From Phytophthora hibernalis (lineage: Eukaryota > Oomycota > Peronosporomycetes > Peronosporales > Peronosporaceae), in the NCBI GenBank assembly GCA_012656075.1, contig JAAKBF010000001.1, positions 806,001-870,000 of the forward strand: a DNA stretch of 64,000 nucleotides, read 5' to 3'. The notes under the pieces were generated by a model that worked only from the letters and a program-made list of their open reading frames with translations, was not told where the DNA came from and did no database searches. Below are positions 23,643 to 36,175 of this stretch, one piece after another. Made by a program: the position numbers and the translations under genes. Within the stretch, counting starts at the first letter, position 1; every line of letters begins with the position of its first letter.

Positions 23643-26600
23643 TCAGTGGTGCTTACGCAAAAGTGCGTGCAAAGCTGCTTGCTGGGGTGCAGGAAGAGAG
23701 GCCCAGGCCTGGCTCATAACCGATTCAGGGACTGTGGCTCGGAGGCCAGCCAGTGTTGCGGCGAGCTCTTGCCGCAGTGCGAAGGCCTCTTTCTCGCCAA
23801 CTGCTTTGCTTATCTTGCGCAAAAACTTGTCCTCCGCAACCGCAGCCAGAACCGCCACGACCTTTGCCAGGTGCCGATAGTCCGGCGCGCCTAGCACAAG
23901 CGGATGCCGGTCGTTCACGTACCCACACAACCGACGCGAGACTGCCACCGACTCCTCCAGGTCTCCACGCAGCGGTAGCAGTTCCAGCCACTGCGGGAAC
24001 AGCGTTGCGGCGTCCACAGCACCAGCCTGGAACTCGCAAAATTTGCCGAGCGCCGCCACGGCGTTATCCGTCGCGTTGCGCTGCTCCGAGCTGTGCGCGC
24101 GAGGGTGTGCCACCACGTTGTGCAGCAGCTGCAGGCTCTGCTCCGCATGAGGAGCAAATGCCTCTCCTCCCTGTGAGGCGCACACGCCCAAACCGAACGC
24201 CGCGGCCTGCACGAGCCCAGGCTCGCCCACCTCGCGCAACGCGCTCTGCAACACAGGCAGGAAGACGTCCAGACGCTGCAGCGCAGCTTTCCCGCAGTGC
24301 TCCAGCACGTCGTCCACGACAAACAGAGCGAGACGTCGGTCCTCCACGAGGCAACCAGGCGCGGCCAACGCGGCCACCTTCTCCCACAGCAGCGTCATAA
24401 AGACCGGGAAGAAGGCCGCGCCGTGCGTCTTCGCCAGCGTGCCAATGCAATCGGCAAGCACAAACTGCAGCTCCTGCTCGGCCGCCCGGCTCTCACTAGA
24501 CTGGGAGGCATCGTCGTCCTCGTCGTCCTCTTCGCCGGCCTCCATATCCTCGCCGCCACCTCCACCTCTTCGCATCGCACGACGCTGGAAGCTGTCTCCC
24601 AGCACCACAAGCAGGCCGTGAACCAGTTCACGCAGCTGGGCCTCGTTCAGCTCCAGCGTCGGGTGCAGCTCTCGCGCGTCGCTCAGACAGCTCGTCATGC
24701 TTTGCATGATGCTTACCACCAAATCCACCTCGGGCTCAGACGTCAGCGCATTCACCAAGCGACCGAGCGCAAAGTCGACCATCTGCTTGATAGCAGCTTC
24801 GCCGTGGTCCTTTGAGCCCGGAGCCGCAGTTGAAACAGCGACGCACTTGACGAGCGCAGGCATAGCACGGATAGCGGACGCACGAATGTCCGAATGCACC
24901 GACTCGGTCAGTAGCGGGGCAAGAACCTGCGTCACCTGCTCCGCGTAGGGGAAGAATGCGTCCTCCAGATCTGTCACCATACCAGCCAAAAGCTGACAGG
25001 CCGTCGCCTTCTCTTCAAGGATAGAAGTGCGAATGCTTAGGCACTTGTCGTTAACCTGTGCAAGCTGGATGTCCTCGCTGTCCGTGGAACCATCACTTTC
25101 ATCATCATCGTCGTCACTGGAAAGCGTACTGGGGTCCACTTCGAACTCAGCTTGTTGTGTTGCAGCCTCAAGGAGCGTAGGCATCACGAGCGGCAAATAC
25201 GGCGCGAAATCATGACCGAGGCACGTGCCACACCGAGCCCACGCCTGCAGCAAGTATGTGCGAATCAACTCGTTGCCCACAATGGACGGAGTCGCCTGCA
25301 TCTCTGCCATCACCTTAAGGATGGCAGGAGCGTCCTGAGAAAACACTTCCTTACCTACAGCCTGGCCAATGAGACTGAGGCACTCGAGCGTGATACCACC
25401 AAGCGTAAAAGAGCTGGGGGCATTCGACTGCGGCTTAAGCACTGCCGGTGATGCAGCCGTAGCACGCATACTCTCCTGAAGACAGGTCATAAGAATCTGC
25501 TGCAGTGGCGGCATAACAGCAGCGTAATAATTACTGAAAGATGCGCCAGCCACCGTTGCGATAGAAGAAATAGCAGTAATAGCCTGCTCTTGGACAACGC
25601 GCGTGGCGATGAAAGCCTGCGTAGGCGTCTGATTTGCGTCTAGGGTCATCGACTGTCCTTGCTGCAGCAACGCGAATAGTTGGTGGAGCATCTTTCCAGG
25701 TACGGCGATAGCAGCTCAGACGGGCACATATCAATAAATTGGCGCAGAGCTGTAGCTGAGTGCGCCTGGAGGCGCGGCTTGCGGAAGTCTTCCAGGTAAT
25801 GAGCCAACACAGTTAGAGCCTGGGAGTGGTAGGCCTCTTGGAACTGCGGAGCCTGATCGACAGACAGTTGGCCGATGACATCAACCGCCGTGCAACAGAC
25901 ACGCGGGTGCGGGTCATTGGCTTGAGCCAGCAAGTGACGTACAATCGCATCGAGATTGTCGTTATCGAGAACATCGAGAATCTGGCAGAGGCCCACCAAG
26001 GCGGCATGGCGGCATACCCAGTTGTCCGAGCGGGCTGCATACTCCTGAATCAATGCAAAACACGTCGGCAGGGAGCGCTTGGCACCCAGCGCACCGACCA
26101 GCCTCTCCAGTGCTTCCGAGCCCACGTCAAAGTTCGAAATCTCCTGATCAATACCTTGGCCGCCAGCAGACTGTTCGTCCTCGCAGTTGGCCACGTCCCA
26201 TGTGTCCAGGTCCTGCAGCTCCAGCATCATCTTGAACGCCACGGGGTACACGGTCTCCACAAACATATTCTTCGGCAGGCGTCGACATCTCGACGGCGCC
26301 TGCTCGGCCAACGACACGAGAAACTCCATGGCCAATTGTCTGCATCCGTCAGGCATCTCGTGCTCCTCCTTCTCGTCCCGCGGGGCGTCTGCGATCTGCA
26401 CCATTGTGTCCACAAACTCACGCAGACAGGGTTTGAAGAAGGCCGCGTGGGGTTCGGCCACCTCGATCAGCACTTCCAAAGCCTCCATCACTTCGTCAAA
26501 TTGACGGGTCACCAGTAGTGCGTGCAGAGCGGCCAGCACTAAAGGCACTGTATTAACCAGCAGTTCCGGCCTTGGGACCTGGTCCAGCGCGTCCAAATTC

Positions 26601-27235
26601 AGCAGCAGCATGCCCAGTGCGCGCAGGCCGTTGAGGGCCACGCGTCCTTCTCTGTCGGCCAGGGCCTTGGCCATTGTCTGCAGCACCGTCACGTCCAGCG
26701 TCGACGTGTCACCTCCGTCCTGCGTCATCTGAGCGGCCAGGAAGATGGCCACCATCTCCAATACACGGAGAGAAGCTTCGCGTAGAGTGGCCGAGGGCGC
26801 GTCACTCCATTGCAGCAGCGTGGGCAGCAGGCCGTCCCATTGGCCGTCCTCCAGGATGCTGCTGGCCAACTCGCCCACCGTGTCGCACACCTTGCGCCGG
26901 ATGCCGCGGTTCTGCTCGCCGGCCGCCAGCACGGCCAGCAGCTCGGCCTTGACGGTGGCCCGGGCCGCGTCCGACGCGCGCGGCCACAGCGACACGGCGT
27001 CGCGCAGCAGCACGCGACGCAGCAGCACGGCCGCCAGCGCGCGCACGTCATCCGCGCTGGCCGAGTGCACCACGTTCACCAGACCTAATAACAGCGCGTC
27101 ACTGCAGGCGGCCTGCTTGAGCGCGGCGAACTGCGCCTCGGCCGCATTGCGGGCCGCGTTGTCGACGGCCAGCAGGCTCCAGAGCAGCGCCTCCATTACC
27201 TGTAGAAATATGTAAATGAGGTTGGCCGGAGCCAT
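23643..27235 (-). CDS. Importin-5 / karyopherin beta-3 (RanBP5/Kap121 type), one frameshift
   Basis: HEAT-repeat nuclear import receptor of about 1,090-1,100 residues in two abutting frames, close to the family's usual length. The N-terminal part (27235-25690) has the Ran-binding HEAT region; ALRQFIDMCPSELLSPYLE runs into MLHQLFALLQQ of the second part (to 23643). The join needs one base, in the short A run at about 25691-25697, so an assembly error or a very recent mutation is likely. Two acidic loops are visible: SSDDDDDESDGSTDSED, and EDMEAGEEDDEDDD further C-terminal. The ATG at 27196 (MEALLWSLL) fits importin N-termini better than the one at 27235, and CTACAG just before it could be a 3' splice site. 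Role by family: carries ribosomal proteins and histones into the nucleus with Ran-GTP release. It lies 207 bp downstream of the RGS gene on the same strand. Confidence 0.93.
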
Positions 27236-27442
27236 TAGATAACTGGTGGCCGGCCATTGGTTGATAACTATTTTATGTCAAGGGCCGTCGACCAATGAAG
27301 AGTCACGTTGAAGACCCGCCTATGTGCGAATTTCCACACACGTCACAGATACTGCTGCCATGTTGACCACTTCAAGTTGTACTTTGAGGATACTTTGGTG
27401 GAATCTGTATTACAGATCTAGAGTAAGGTGGTTGTTTACCTG

Positions 27443-30394
27443 CTACCCATTTGACGGGATTGAGCCAAGCGTTGGTGCAGCTGGAACTCGTTGTTTATCC
27501 AGCAGTGGAGCTGGCGAATCGCGCGACATCCCTCGAGCTTCTTGGACGAGATGGAAGCGATGGCGAAGGAACGCCATCTCCAGCTCTCCACGTAGCATTT
27601 CAGCCGGGTAGTCTTCGTGAACTGTAGCCCAAGTGCCTACCAGCGCCATGAAAATCCGTGAATCCAGGAAATCCGGGACGACGACATTCCGCATATGGTC
27701 GTAGCACTCGCTTTCGACTTCATCAAACGTTGTTCGGCACGCAGCCTCCAGCTGGGCTTCTACACGTTTTCGTAGTGACGGGGCCAGCGGAATTGGAGAG
27801 CGTGGATTACTTGGATTGAGGTATTTGTCGTAGATTTTCTTGGCCGAACGCAGCACGATCTGGTAGCTCGGCAGTCTTCGATAATGCTCAATCTCTTCCC
27901 AGAGCATGAGGTTCTCCGAGCAATGCTGGAAATCCAAGAACTTGCGAAATGCTTGCATGCACCCCGGGTAAGTCAGGAACACATCCAAGTGACAAAGCTC
28001 GAGTTTTCCGGCCTTCGCAGCTTGGTCCACAGTGGCAAGGTGGGCATCCGCAGGAGTTGATTTACTGCTCCGGCGCAGCTCCTTATAGTAATTTGACTTG
28101 ACGAACCGCGGCAGCGAGTCTTGTAGCATTCCGTGCCGTACGCGGTTTGCAATCTTCTTGAACATGTCCACGCTTGGGTTTGAAAGGCGCATGTAAATCT
28201 CATCACGCATGGTTGTGCTCATATCGACCTGTAGCCGCGCACTAGGCACAATGTACTTGCGATAAATCTTTTTGGCCGAGTGTTGAAGGAACTCGATGCC
28301 GGGCAACAGCTTGAAGTCTTCGACTTCTTCACAAAATGCAAGCAGGGATTCCACGCCTCGTCGAGTCATGAATAGCTTGAAGTACTTCTTGGCAAATGGA
28401 TCACCGAGCAGTAAAGTCAAAAGCTGCTGAGGACTCAGTGTCTGTTCTTCTTCCAACTTTTGAATCGACTTGCGTTGCGGTAATCCTCGAATCGAATCAG
28501 GAAATGAAATTTGAATGAGCTTCTCAACGGGATAATGCATAGCGGTGTCAATAAGCTGAAATTCTGCCAACGCGTCCAGCTTTTGATGGATTGCCTCGCT
28601 CTCTTCAAATCGATTTCCACGCCGCAAAAGCTGCTTCGTGTCAGGCTTGACCTCTTTGGAGTGATCCAGATACTCCTGCGAGCGGCAGAATCCGGGCCAA
28701 ATTCCATCACTGATGCGATTGAAGACATCGACTTGTACTTCGTAGAAAAGCTTGGGCACGAGTGCACCCCTGTTGTTCACGACTTCATGAATCTCGTCCA
28801 AAGATCCGTTGTCTCCTAAAGCCGTGATAAAGTTTCTTGACGTAGGCGAACAGTACCGATCATAAATTTTCCGTGTCTTGTTCACAACAAACGAAAGGTT
28901 AGGCAAGCGCTTGCAGTCTTCAACTTCGAGGTAGAAAAGCAAGTTCTCTAACGCAAGAGCTTCCATACAAAACGTCTTCAGAAAGCGCAGCTTAGCAGGG
29001 TGCGCCAGAATGCCAATCAGAGAGTAGTCTTCTGCTTCCTCCGTTCCTTCAGTGATGTTGGCCGCCACAGTGCCGGTAGCCGACGCAGCTTCTAGAGTTG
29101 TTGGGCCATTGGTTGTGGTTCCTCCACTCGAGGAATTCCCACCGTGAGGGACAATCGGAGCACAGAAATCCTGCATCTTTCTGAACAATTTGTTGTCTCG
29201 GAAGCGCGGGTACACAGACCTCTCGAGTGCAACAAAACAAACTTGCTGTGCTGCAGCATAAATGCCTGCAGAAATGTTGTCTCCTCTAATGCGTGTTGAA
29301 TGTCTTGGAGCATTTGCTTGGTAACACACACTGGCGAAGGTGCTTCTGGTGACAGGAACTTGTCGTAAATCTTACGAAGACGGCGGTGCGTGTACGAGTG
29401 CGATGGGAGATGTTGTAGCTCGTCGATCTCGACCCAGAATCGCAGCATATCGACGCCGTTGAGCACCTTGTTCACTTCTGCGTACTTGAGTATCATCTTG
29501 AGCGTGGCCGGATCGGTCAATACGTCTGTTGTAAACACAGGTGCAAGGTTTTGAACTAAATCAAGTGCTGCACGAGAAGTACCGACAGCTCGACCGAAGC
29601 CTTTCTCACCCATAGCTGCGTGAATGCCACTTGCAATGTCCGCGTGAGCATTAACATCATGAGCAGCGTTCTGAAAAGAATCATGGCGAACGTCTTCACC
29701 GGACGAGGCCTTGGGTGAGATGACGGTCGCTTCAACAGGCTCCTCTAGGTTCTGAGCGGAGGTAGTCACAGCAGCTAATGTCGCTGCATCCAACAGTGAA
29801 CTCGAGCGTGCATGCGGGTTTGCCACCTCCATCTAAAAATGATAAAAACAATCCGTGGTAAGTATGAGTTCATGAGGCAGTTGGTACAACATGCATACTT
29901 CGCCGTGCGATCTTTCAACTTCAGGATGCTCTTCTGTCGTTTGAGGTGTCTGATCCACTGCATCAGACAATGGTTTCGGAGGTGACGGAGCGAGACGTTG
30001 AGCAACGATATTTCGTAGACTACAGAATATCTGCTCCTCCGAGTCACCAGCAGCTATCCGACGGTCATACTCGTCTTTTGTCTGCCAAGAAAGCACACTC
30101 GTTAGTAAAAAGGAGTTCTTGCACTGCATACCCCATTCCAATTCCGACCTCTTTGAAGATCACCGACGCGCCCGGGTCATCCACAGACGCTGCTGCCCCA
30201 TAGCAAACTGCTAGTAATCCGACGTCAATCGCACCCGATAGTCTCCAATACACCGATTCCTGCCTACAGAGTCGCTTGTCGTCGAGCGCTTTGCTGCGAA
30301 AAATGCAAGCTTGGACAGGTGCTGAAGTTGAGGCTGAAACACTCGAGACGTCTTTAGCGTCGCTAATTACGTCGCGACAAGACTGGAGATGCAT
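27443..30394 (-). CDS. Protein with four RGS domains, with introns and one frameshift
   Basis: Regulator-of-G-protein-signalling protein. Four RGS domains occur in order: from FTTDVLTDPATLKMILKYAEV (about 29540-29250); from SLIGILAHPAKLRFLKTF (about 29020-28680); from LLTLLLGDPFAKKYFKLF (about 28425-28100); and from DVFLTYPGCMQAFRKFLDF (about 27985-27640). Each ends in a KIYDKYL-type helix. Family role: speeds GTP hydrolysis by G-alpha. An intron of about 66 bp is clear (gaa|gtatgc ... ttttag|atg, ending at 29833). A second probable intron lies at about 30072-30132 (gtatgc ... tactaac ... cttggcag), but its phase does not match the upstream exon as I read it. A one-base break lies at about 29265-29290 within RGS 1. 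The true start may lie upstream of 30394. The C-terminal tail is basic and Ser/Pro-rich. Confidence 0.85.
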
Positions 30395-31041
30395 CTAGCA
30401 ACCGCTATTGATAGAGGAGTTCAACCACCGTTTGCAACTCATGAAGCAGCCAGTACGCCCGCTATAAATGGTAGGGACTCGACAACTTTGGATTCTCTAT
30501 CATCAATTCCTGTATTTACTCGTGGGCGGAATTTACAGGACGGCTGTTGGACTTTTCAGGATGATAAATTGTGAGAGGTTAGTATAAAGTTTAGACAGGT
30601 ATGCCACGCTGCCTTGCATTTGCAATTGAGCCAGTGCCAAAAGCAAGAGACGTAGAGCGCCACCCTGAAGGTCGATGACAAGGTCCATAAGATAACGGAA
30701 GGCTTCGGAGACGAAGAAATCGCAACTACAGCTGCTGTCGTTGGTGACACAACTACCATTCAGCAGTGGGTGGTCGTCGCTATCGCTGATGGTAGCCGTG
30801 AGGAGACTTAACTAGAACCTGACTTCACGGTAAGCTGCATTGGCGTGAGATGTTGGCACAGTATTGTACCCCGTGTAATTTTATTTGTATTGTTCAGATT
30901 TAATGTCGCGGCTCCCTAAAGAAAACAGTGTGCTAGCCGGAGGAGGAGACCATACACACGTTGAGAAGCGCGGGCAAAAGCCAGCCCCAGAGGTGATGTG
31001 TCGCTAGAGCGAGATAGTCAATAAGTGCTAGTTGGTGGACT
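30395..31041. other. Intergenic, no recognisable gene
   Basis: Between the 5' part of the RGS gene and the 3' end of the Crypton. Short open frames only. It presumably includes the RGS promoter and one end of the Crypton. Confidence 0.4.
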
Positions 31042-33401
31042 TCATAGTCGAGCAAGTTGCTCTCCAACACGTACAAGTACTTGCTGACCGACATCACCAG
31101 GATGTTTTGCTTTCTTACGCAAAATTGTTGCAACTGATACCCACACAAGCTGCCCACGGCGTCTCTTTCTGCTGTGTTGCGTCTCATTCGGCAGCTCAAT
31201 AGCACTTTTGCACTGTTGAAATATATCTGCGGCCTCCGCAAAAGTTACTTTTGCTGTTGATAATACAAGATCGTTTGATTTCTGCTCGATTTTCAAAAAC
31301 TTCAGCTCGCACAGGCGCTTCCGTTGGTTCGTATCACTTAAATCCGGTGGGCGAATTTGTCGAAAAGGTGGTAGATTTTTGGACGCGTCACCGCAACACC
31401 AATACACCCAAGCTTGATCAGCTATTCCTGTTGGAAACTTCATGCCGAGTGGAAACAAATGCATACTACCACCCCAATGATAAATAGGATAGGCGATATC
31501 ATCAGCTTCATCGATCTCTCCATGAGATTGGATGGCCAAGTCACCTTCCGTATTCAGGACATCACCTCCACCTTCAATAACGGTGCTGTCTCGGGAACGA
31601 AGGAGCTGCAGAACCCCTTCATCCTCTAGCCGCTTCATAAGGGAAGTTGCCATGCTATCACATGTAGGGACACCGGTCTGAATCGCACGCTCCTCTAATA
31701 TTGTTGAAATCCCGGTCATCAACCGCTCACACATCGCATTCTGCGCATCAGCAATTTCCTTCATATCCGCTTTCCGTGACGCCATATCATCTTTGAGATC
31801 ATTTCGAGCTGCACGAATTTCACTTAAAATTGTGACGTGTGGTGGAACACCTGTAGGTTGCATTTCAGACTCTACAAAGTCTGACCGTACCAGGGATCGT
31901 AACCGTAATAAGAGTTCTGCATCGGCAAACAGGGGGATTGAAAAAGCGGGTGATCTTCTGCTAAATGTTGATGCAAGAAGTCCAAGTGATAAATCAGTGA
32001 TGCCAATGCAAACTCGCCAGCAAATTCAACTGACCCAGGCAAACTCGGAAAGCATAGACGCTTCGCCTTCTGAACATCGTCATCACCTCTAGCAAAATGG
32101 GGCGGAAGAGCAGCAAATTCTGGCTGTAGGATCGGAAGTCCACTGACTGTACGACCTACGAACATATTTCCGGCTGCATCATGACGTAGGTATCGATCCC
32201 GAACACCCCCATCGACCATCCTGCACGAAGGTGGACAGCCACGGATGGTGGACATGCAGTAGAGCCAGACGAGCAAAATGTGGATGCACCCTTACGCATC
32301 GAATGCGTGCCAATATCTTCAGCTACAGTACCACGACGTTCGAGCTCAGCAGCAACGTCTGGTGACTTTAAGACCCGACCTAATACCTTCCGGAAACGCT
32401 CGTATTGGTCATTACCAGGGAACAAATGGGTGTTCGTCGTATCCACACCATATGCAGCCCAATAAACACCTGGAAACAGGAGAGTAGAGTCTAAGTGATA
32501 TTGCTTTAGCCAGCAATTGTAACTTACCGAGTGCGAGAATGGGGCATATCTCTGGTGACAGTGGATTTGCATATTCGTGACGTGGATCTCGTGGTCGTGC
32601 TCCACGTTGGTCGTTCTTCATGTGGACAAAGTACACACACAGGGCATCTTCTCGCCACTCAAGGTGGCCGTAGCAAATCGATACGGTATTAGCAGCGCGC
32701 GACATCAGGTTCCATGACATTATCATGAACGTCCTTGCAAACACCATGTCCCGCGTAGTGCCTTGTAACATTGCCATTGCAACTTGTCTGTACAAACCGA
32801 GTGGCATCGGATCTTTCCCGACTTTAATTTGGCCGAGACCCTGGCTGATGGCGGCTGCAACCTTGTGATGCAGGCCTTTGAAATGTCGGCCTAGTTCATG
32901 AGCTAATTCTGCCGACATTACGCGATGGTAGTCTTGGAACAAGTTGTAGAAAGCCGAACGATGACCAGCGTAGTTCGAAAAACTGTGGTAGTGGCCATTG
33001 CTTTTCTTCATAGAGACAATCCAAGTCATAAAATCGCGCGCCGTGATTCGATCAAAGTGAATAGGTGGGTTCGCGGGTGCTGCGGACAAAGAACTCTGGA
33101 TTGACTTCTTGTTTGCTGCCCCATGAGCATTGTAAACAATAGAGTTAGCGAAGCTGTCAAGAACCAACACGCGTTTGTATTTGAGCATCCACTGTATAAA
33201 ACGAGTATTAGAGCTTAGGTAGGAAGCACGAGAGTTTGCTGAAATCGTGCTAGCACGCGCATTCGTGACCTCCTCTTCCAAAGCGGGTAAATCGTCGAGG
33301 TCGGACTCCATCGTGTTCAGGAATGGCATCCGGAGAAATCTGCTGCTATCATCATCCAAGGGTCGGTTATATACAAGATTGTATTCAACACGAGAAGTCA
33401 C
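31042..33401 (-). mobile_element. Crypton: tyrosine recombinase plus GCR1_C-like domain
   Basis: From the ATG at 33401: a core-binding region (SYLSSNTRFIQWMLKYK), then the catalytic domain with first Arg in LMSRAANT (near 32699), HSMRKGAS as the HxxR motif (near 32305) and Tyr in RDRYLRH (near 32190). Downstream lies PIYHWGGSMHLFPLGMKF with a WVYWCCGD block, which is GCR1_C-like. This order defines Cryptons, which move by site-specific recombination without terminal repeats. An intron at 32470-32527 is well supported (ctcg|gtaagt ... tttccag|gtgttt, phase 1 on both sides). A one-base break lies in a G run near 32209 and another frame change or intron near 31870. It may be active apart from these. 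Confidence 0.85.
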
Positions 33402-33587
33402 TTATCAGAATTTTCAGGACGCGATATCCTGACGACGGCTACAATATAACCGACGGCATCCGGTGTATTCCGGACAATTAGTAACCTAACTACTGTAGAT
33501 CTCTTCGCCCCACGTTCTAAGTTTACGACTATCTTGCTCTCTTCTGGTACTTCGAAGTACTTCTCAAGCTTTAGAAATTCGTTCTGA

Positions 33588-35745
33588 TCATTTGAGGCCG
33601 TATAGTTTGGCGTAGGCCAACACGTAGTCACCATAAAGCAGTCTGTTTGAAGACTTCGCTGCCGCTTTATCCACTTGCCACAGAAAGTAGACTTTCGTTG
33701 GGTCTCTTTTGGTCGCAAGCCAAAGATTGAACTGCTCCTTCTGCAATGCCGTGGCTGCGTTTTTCGTACTTGGAGCCTTCTCCGCCGCAATGAGTACCCT
33801 GGACAGTTTGGACTCGCCGTAGATCTTCGTTAGCGTTGCAAGCAGATTTAATTTCAATTTGGGCTCCACCTTATTGAAGAACGTGATGTAGTTCGTCCAA
33901 ACAATATAACGCGGGCTTTCAAGCAACTTTAGATTCGTGCTTGGAAGGTTGAGCAGCTTGAATACCTCCAATGGGGGCTTTGCAGCGAAATAATACCATT
34001 CCCGCATCAGCTCCGCCTCCAATCGTTTGGAGAGGGCTGACGTACTCGTAAACTTGCCTGCTGCCAGAATCATATTTGTCAGCACGTCGTCTTTGTAGTA
34101 CCCCCTCAATGTCCCGATCGCGGTGAACTCATTCCCCGGGTTAAACTTGCGGAAATCGTCCACGTACTTCACCCAAGCGCTGAACAAAGGGTTGATCAAA
34201 AGCGTGTCGCCTACTCTGGGAAGCTTTAACATTACGAAAATGTCGACCGGGTTTTTGTTAGCACGCACCCAAAACTGTGTAAGTTCCGTTTGCAATCGCA
34301 ACGCAAGACTCTTTGTACTCGGGACCCTTTTGCTGCGACCAACATCTGTACCAAAGTTGGCTCGTTGTAGCGTCTAGACAAAGCTGAGAGCAAAGTCGTC
34401 TTACGCCCCGGGTTTGCTTTGTTGAATTCGTCCATGTACTTCACCCACGTATTCAGTTGAGGCTGGGCAAAAAGCCTAGTCCCCTCCTTGTTAAGCTTCA
34501 ATAGAACGAAAACATCGTCCGGAATTTTCCCAGCCTTCAACCAGTGCTGGATCTGCTCCGCTTGCACTTGTTTGGCAATGACCGCATATTTTGGGAGCTT
34601 CTTGGCTGCTTCGACCATCGTGGCCACAGATTCGTCTCCGAATCGAGCAGTGAGTGTGGCAAGTATATTCATTTTCTCCGCGGGGTTCTCCTTGTTGAAA
34701 ATCTTGATATAGCTGACCCACGCATTCAATAGCGATCCGGTCAGTAGATCATCAGCAGCGTTGCCCATCGTCAGTAGTGTAAAAGTCTCTTTGGTGATCG
34801 TGCCCTTGGCGAGCCATCCCTCTAGCATGTCCATCTTAAGTCTGGGGTCCACCGTGTTAAACAAGTGGACGTAGTTCTTCCAAACAGTGAAAAGTGGGCT
34901 TTCGGACGCCTTTGCGCCTGCCTTGTGAAGATTAAGCAGCCTGAGAATGTCCGTTGGAGACTTCATCGAGTTGAACCATTCTCGTAGCAGCTCCGTTTCC
35001 AGTCGTTTTGCAGTGTCGGATGTACCCGATGCCTTGCGAACCGTAGCAATCATTTTGGCCAGAGCGTCGTCGGCGTAGTATTTCCTCAATATCGCGATTG
35101 AAGTGAGTTGTGTTCCCGGGTTCGCCTTGTTGAATTCGTCCATGTACTTCACCCACGTGTTCAACTGAGGCTGGTAGAAAAGCCTAGTTCCCTCATTTTT
35201 AAGTTTCAACAGCGCGAAGACGTCGGTAGGTGTCTTTCCGGCCACCAACCATTGCTGGATCTGTTCTGTTTGCACTTGTTTGGCAATGACTGCGTTTTTC
35301 GGGACCTTCTTGGCTGCTTCGACCATCGTGGCCACAGCTTCGTCTCCGAATCGAGCAGTAAGTGTTGCAACCATACTCATTTTCTGCTCGGGGTTCTCCT
35401 TGTTGAAAAGCTTGATGTAACTGACCCACGCGTTCAATAGTGAACCGGTCAGTAAATCATCAGCGGCATTGCCAAGTGTTAGCAGTCCAGCGACGTCGTC
35501 GGTGATCAATCCCTTCTTGAGCCAACCCTGGACTAACTCAATACTGGGGCCACTGATTCCCTCGCCTCATTATTCACGGACATGTGAATCCTCAAGAACC
35601 GTGTGGTGGGGTGGTCTTGCCAATTATCGATTCGTGAGGGTGACAAAACTTGAGTGTTCGGTACGATCATGTGGGATTCCACTGCTGTTGAGACCGCATC
35701 GAAATATACCAGGACGACGACAGCCAACAGTACGGGATAACGCAT
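33588..35745 (-). pseudogene. Secreted RxLR effector with eight WY modules, two frameshifts
   Basis: Start ATG at 35745. Signal peptide MRYPVLLAVVVLVYFDAVSTA, then RFLR (RxLR motif) around residue 50, followed by an acidic/basic NEARE stretch in place of a full dEER. Frame breaks lie near 35530 (just after the RxLR region) and near 34300. The body has eight units with paired Trp and Tyr (LNAWVSYIKLFN, LNTWVKYMDEFN, FTVWKNYVHLFN, and so on), the helical WY/LWY fold of Phytophthora effectors that act inside host cells. Units 1-3 and 4-6 are a tandem copy with a 708 bp period. The C-terminal unit lacks the Trp (LLYGDYVLAYA), as in the neighbouring paralogue. Given frame errors in housekeeping genes nearby, it may be intact in the living genome. 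Host target unknown. Confidence 0.85.
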
Positions 35746-36175
35746 GGCTGCACTTGCTAAACTTTCCCCGAGTTTGAGTGGAAGAGTGAATGGCGAACTG
35801 ACGTCGAGACTACGCCATGAACATTGCGGCAATGTACACATACGGTTTGCCTCTCTGAATTTCATGATAACATACTTGATGGGGAAACGGAGCACACATT
35901 TACAAACAGTTTCTCGGATGATGGTAATCTTCAAAGGTGAGAATCATCAAAGTCACCTGGACAGTAAACTTTTTTAAAGCTTTGAAGTATTACAATACTT
36001 CAAAGTCTACCATTACCGGTATACAGTTCTCGTCCACGTGTATTGCCTCACCGCCGAATTGTCTCTCTTTGGGTGTTGTCCGCGTGATCTTCGACCTGCG
36101 GCGGAGTCGTAGGCTGAGCACGAGCTCTACCTCGCAATTATCTCGAGGTTCGTCCTATTCGTAATAAGTTTCAAC

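Noticed and set aside
25685..25700. A tiny intron joining the two importin-5 frames
   Set aside because: The two frames abut with continuous homology; only one base is needed, so no room for an intron.
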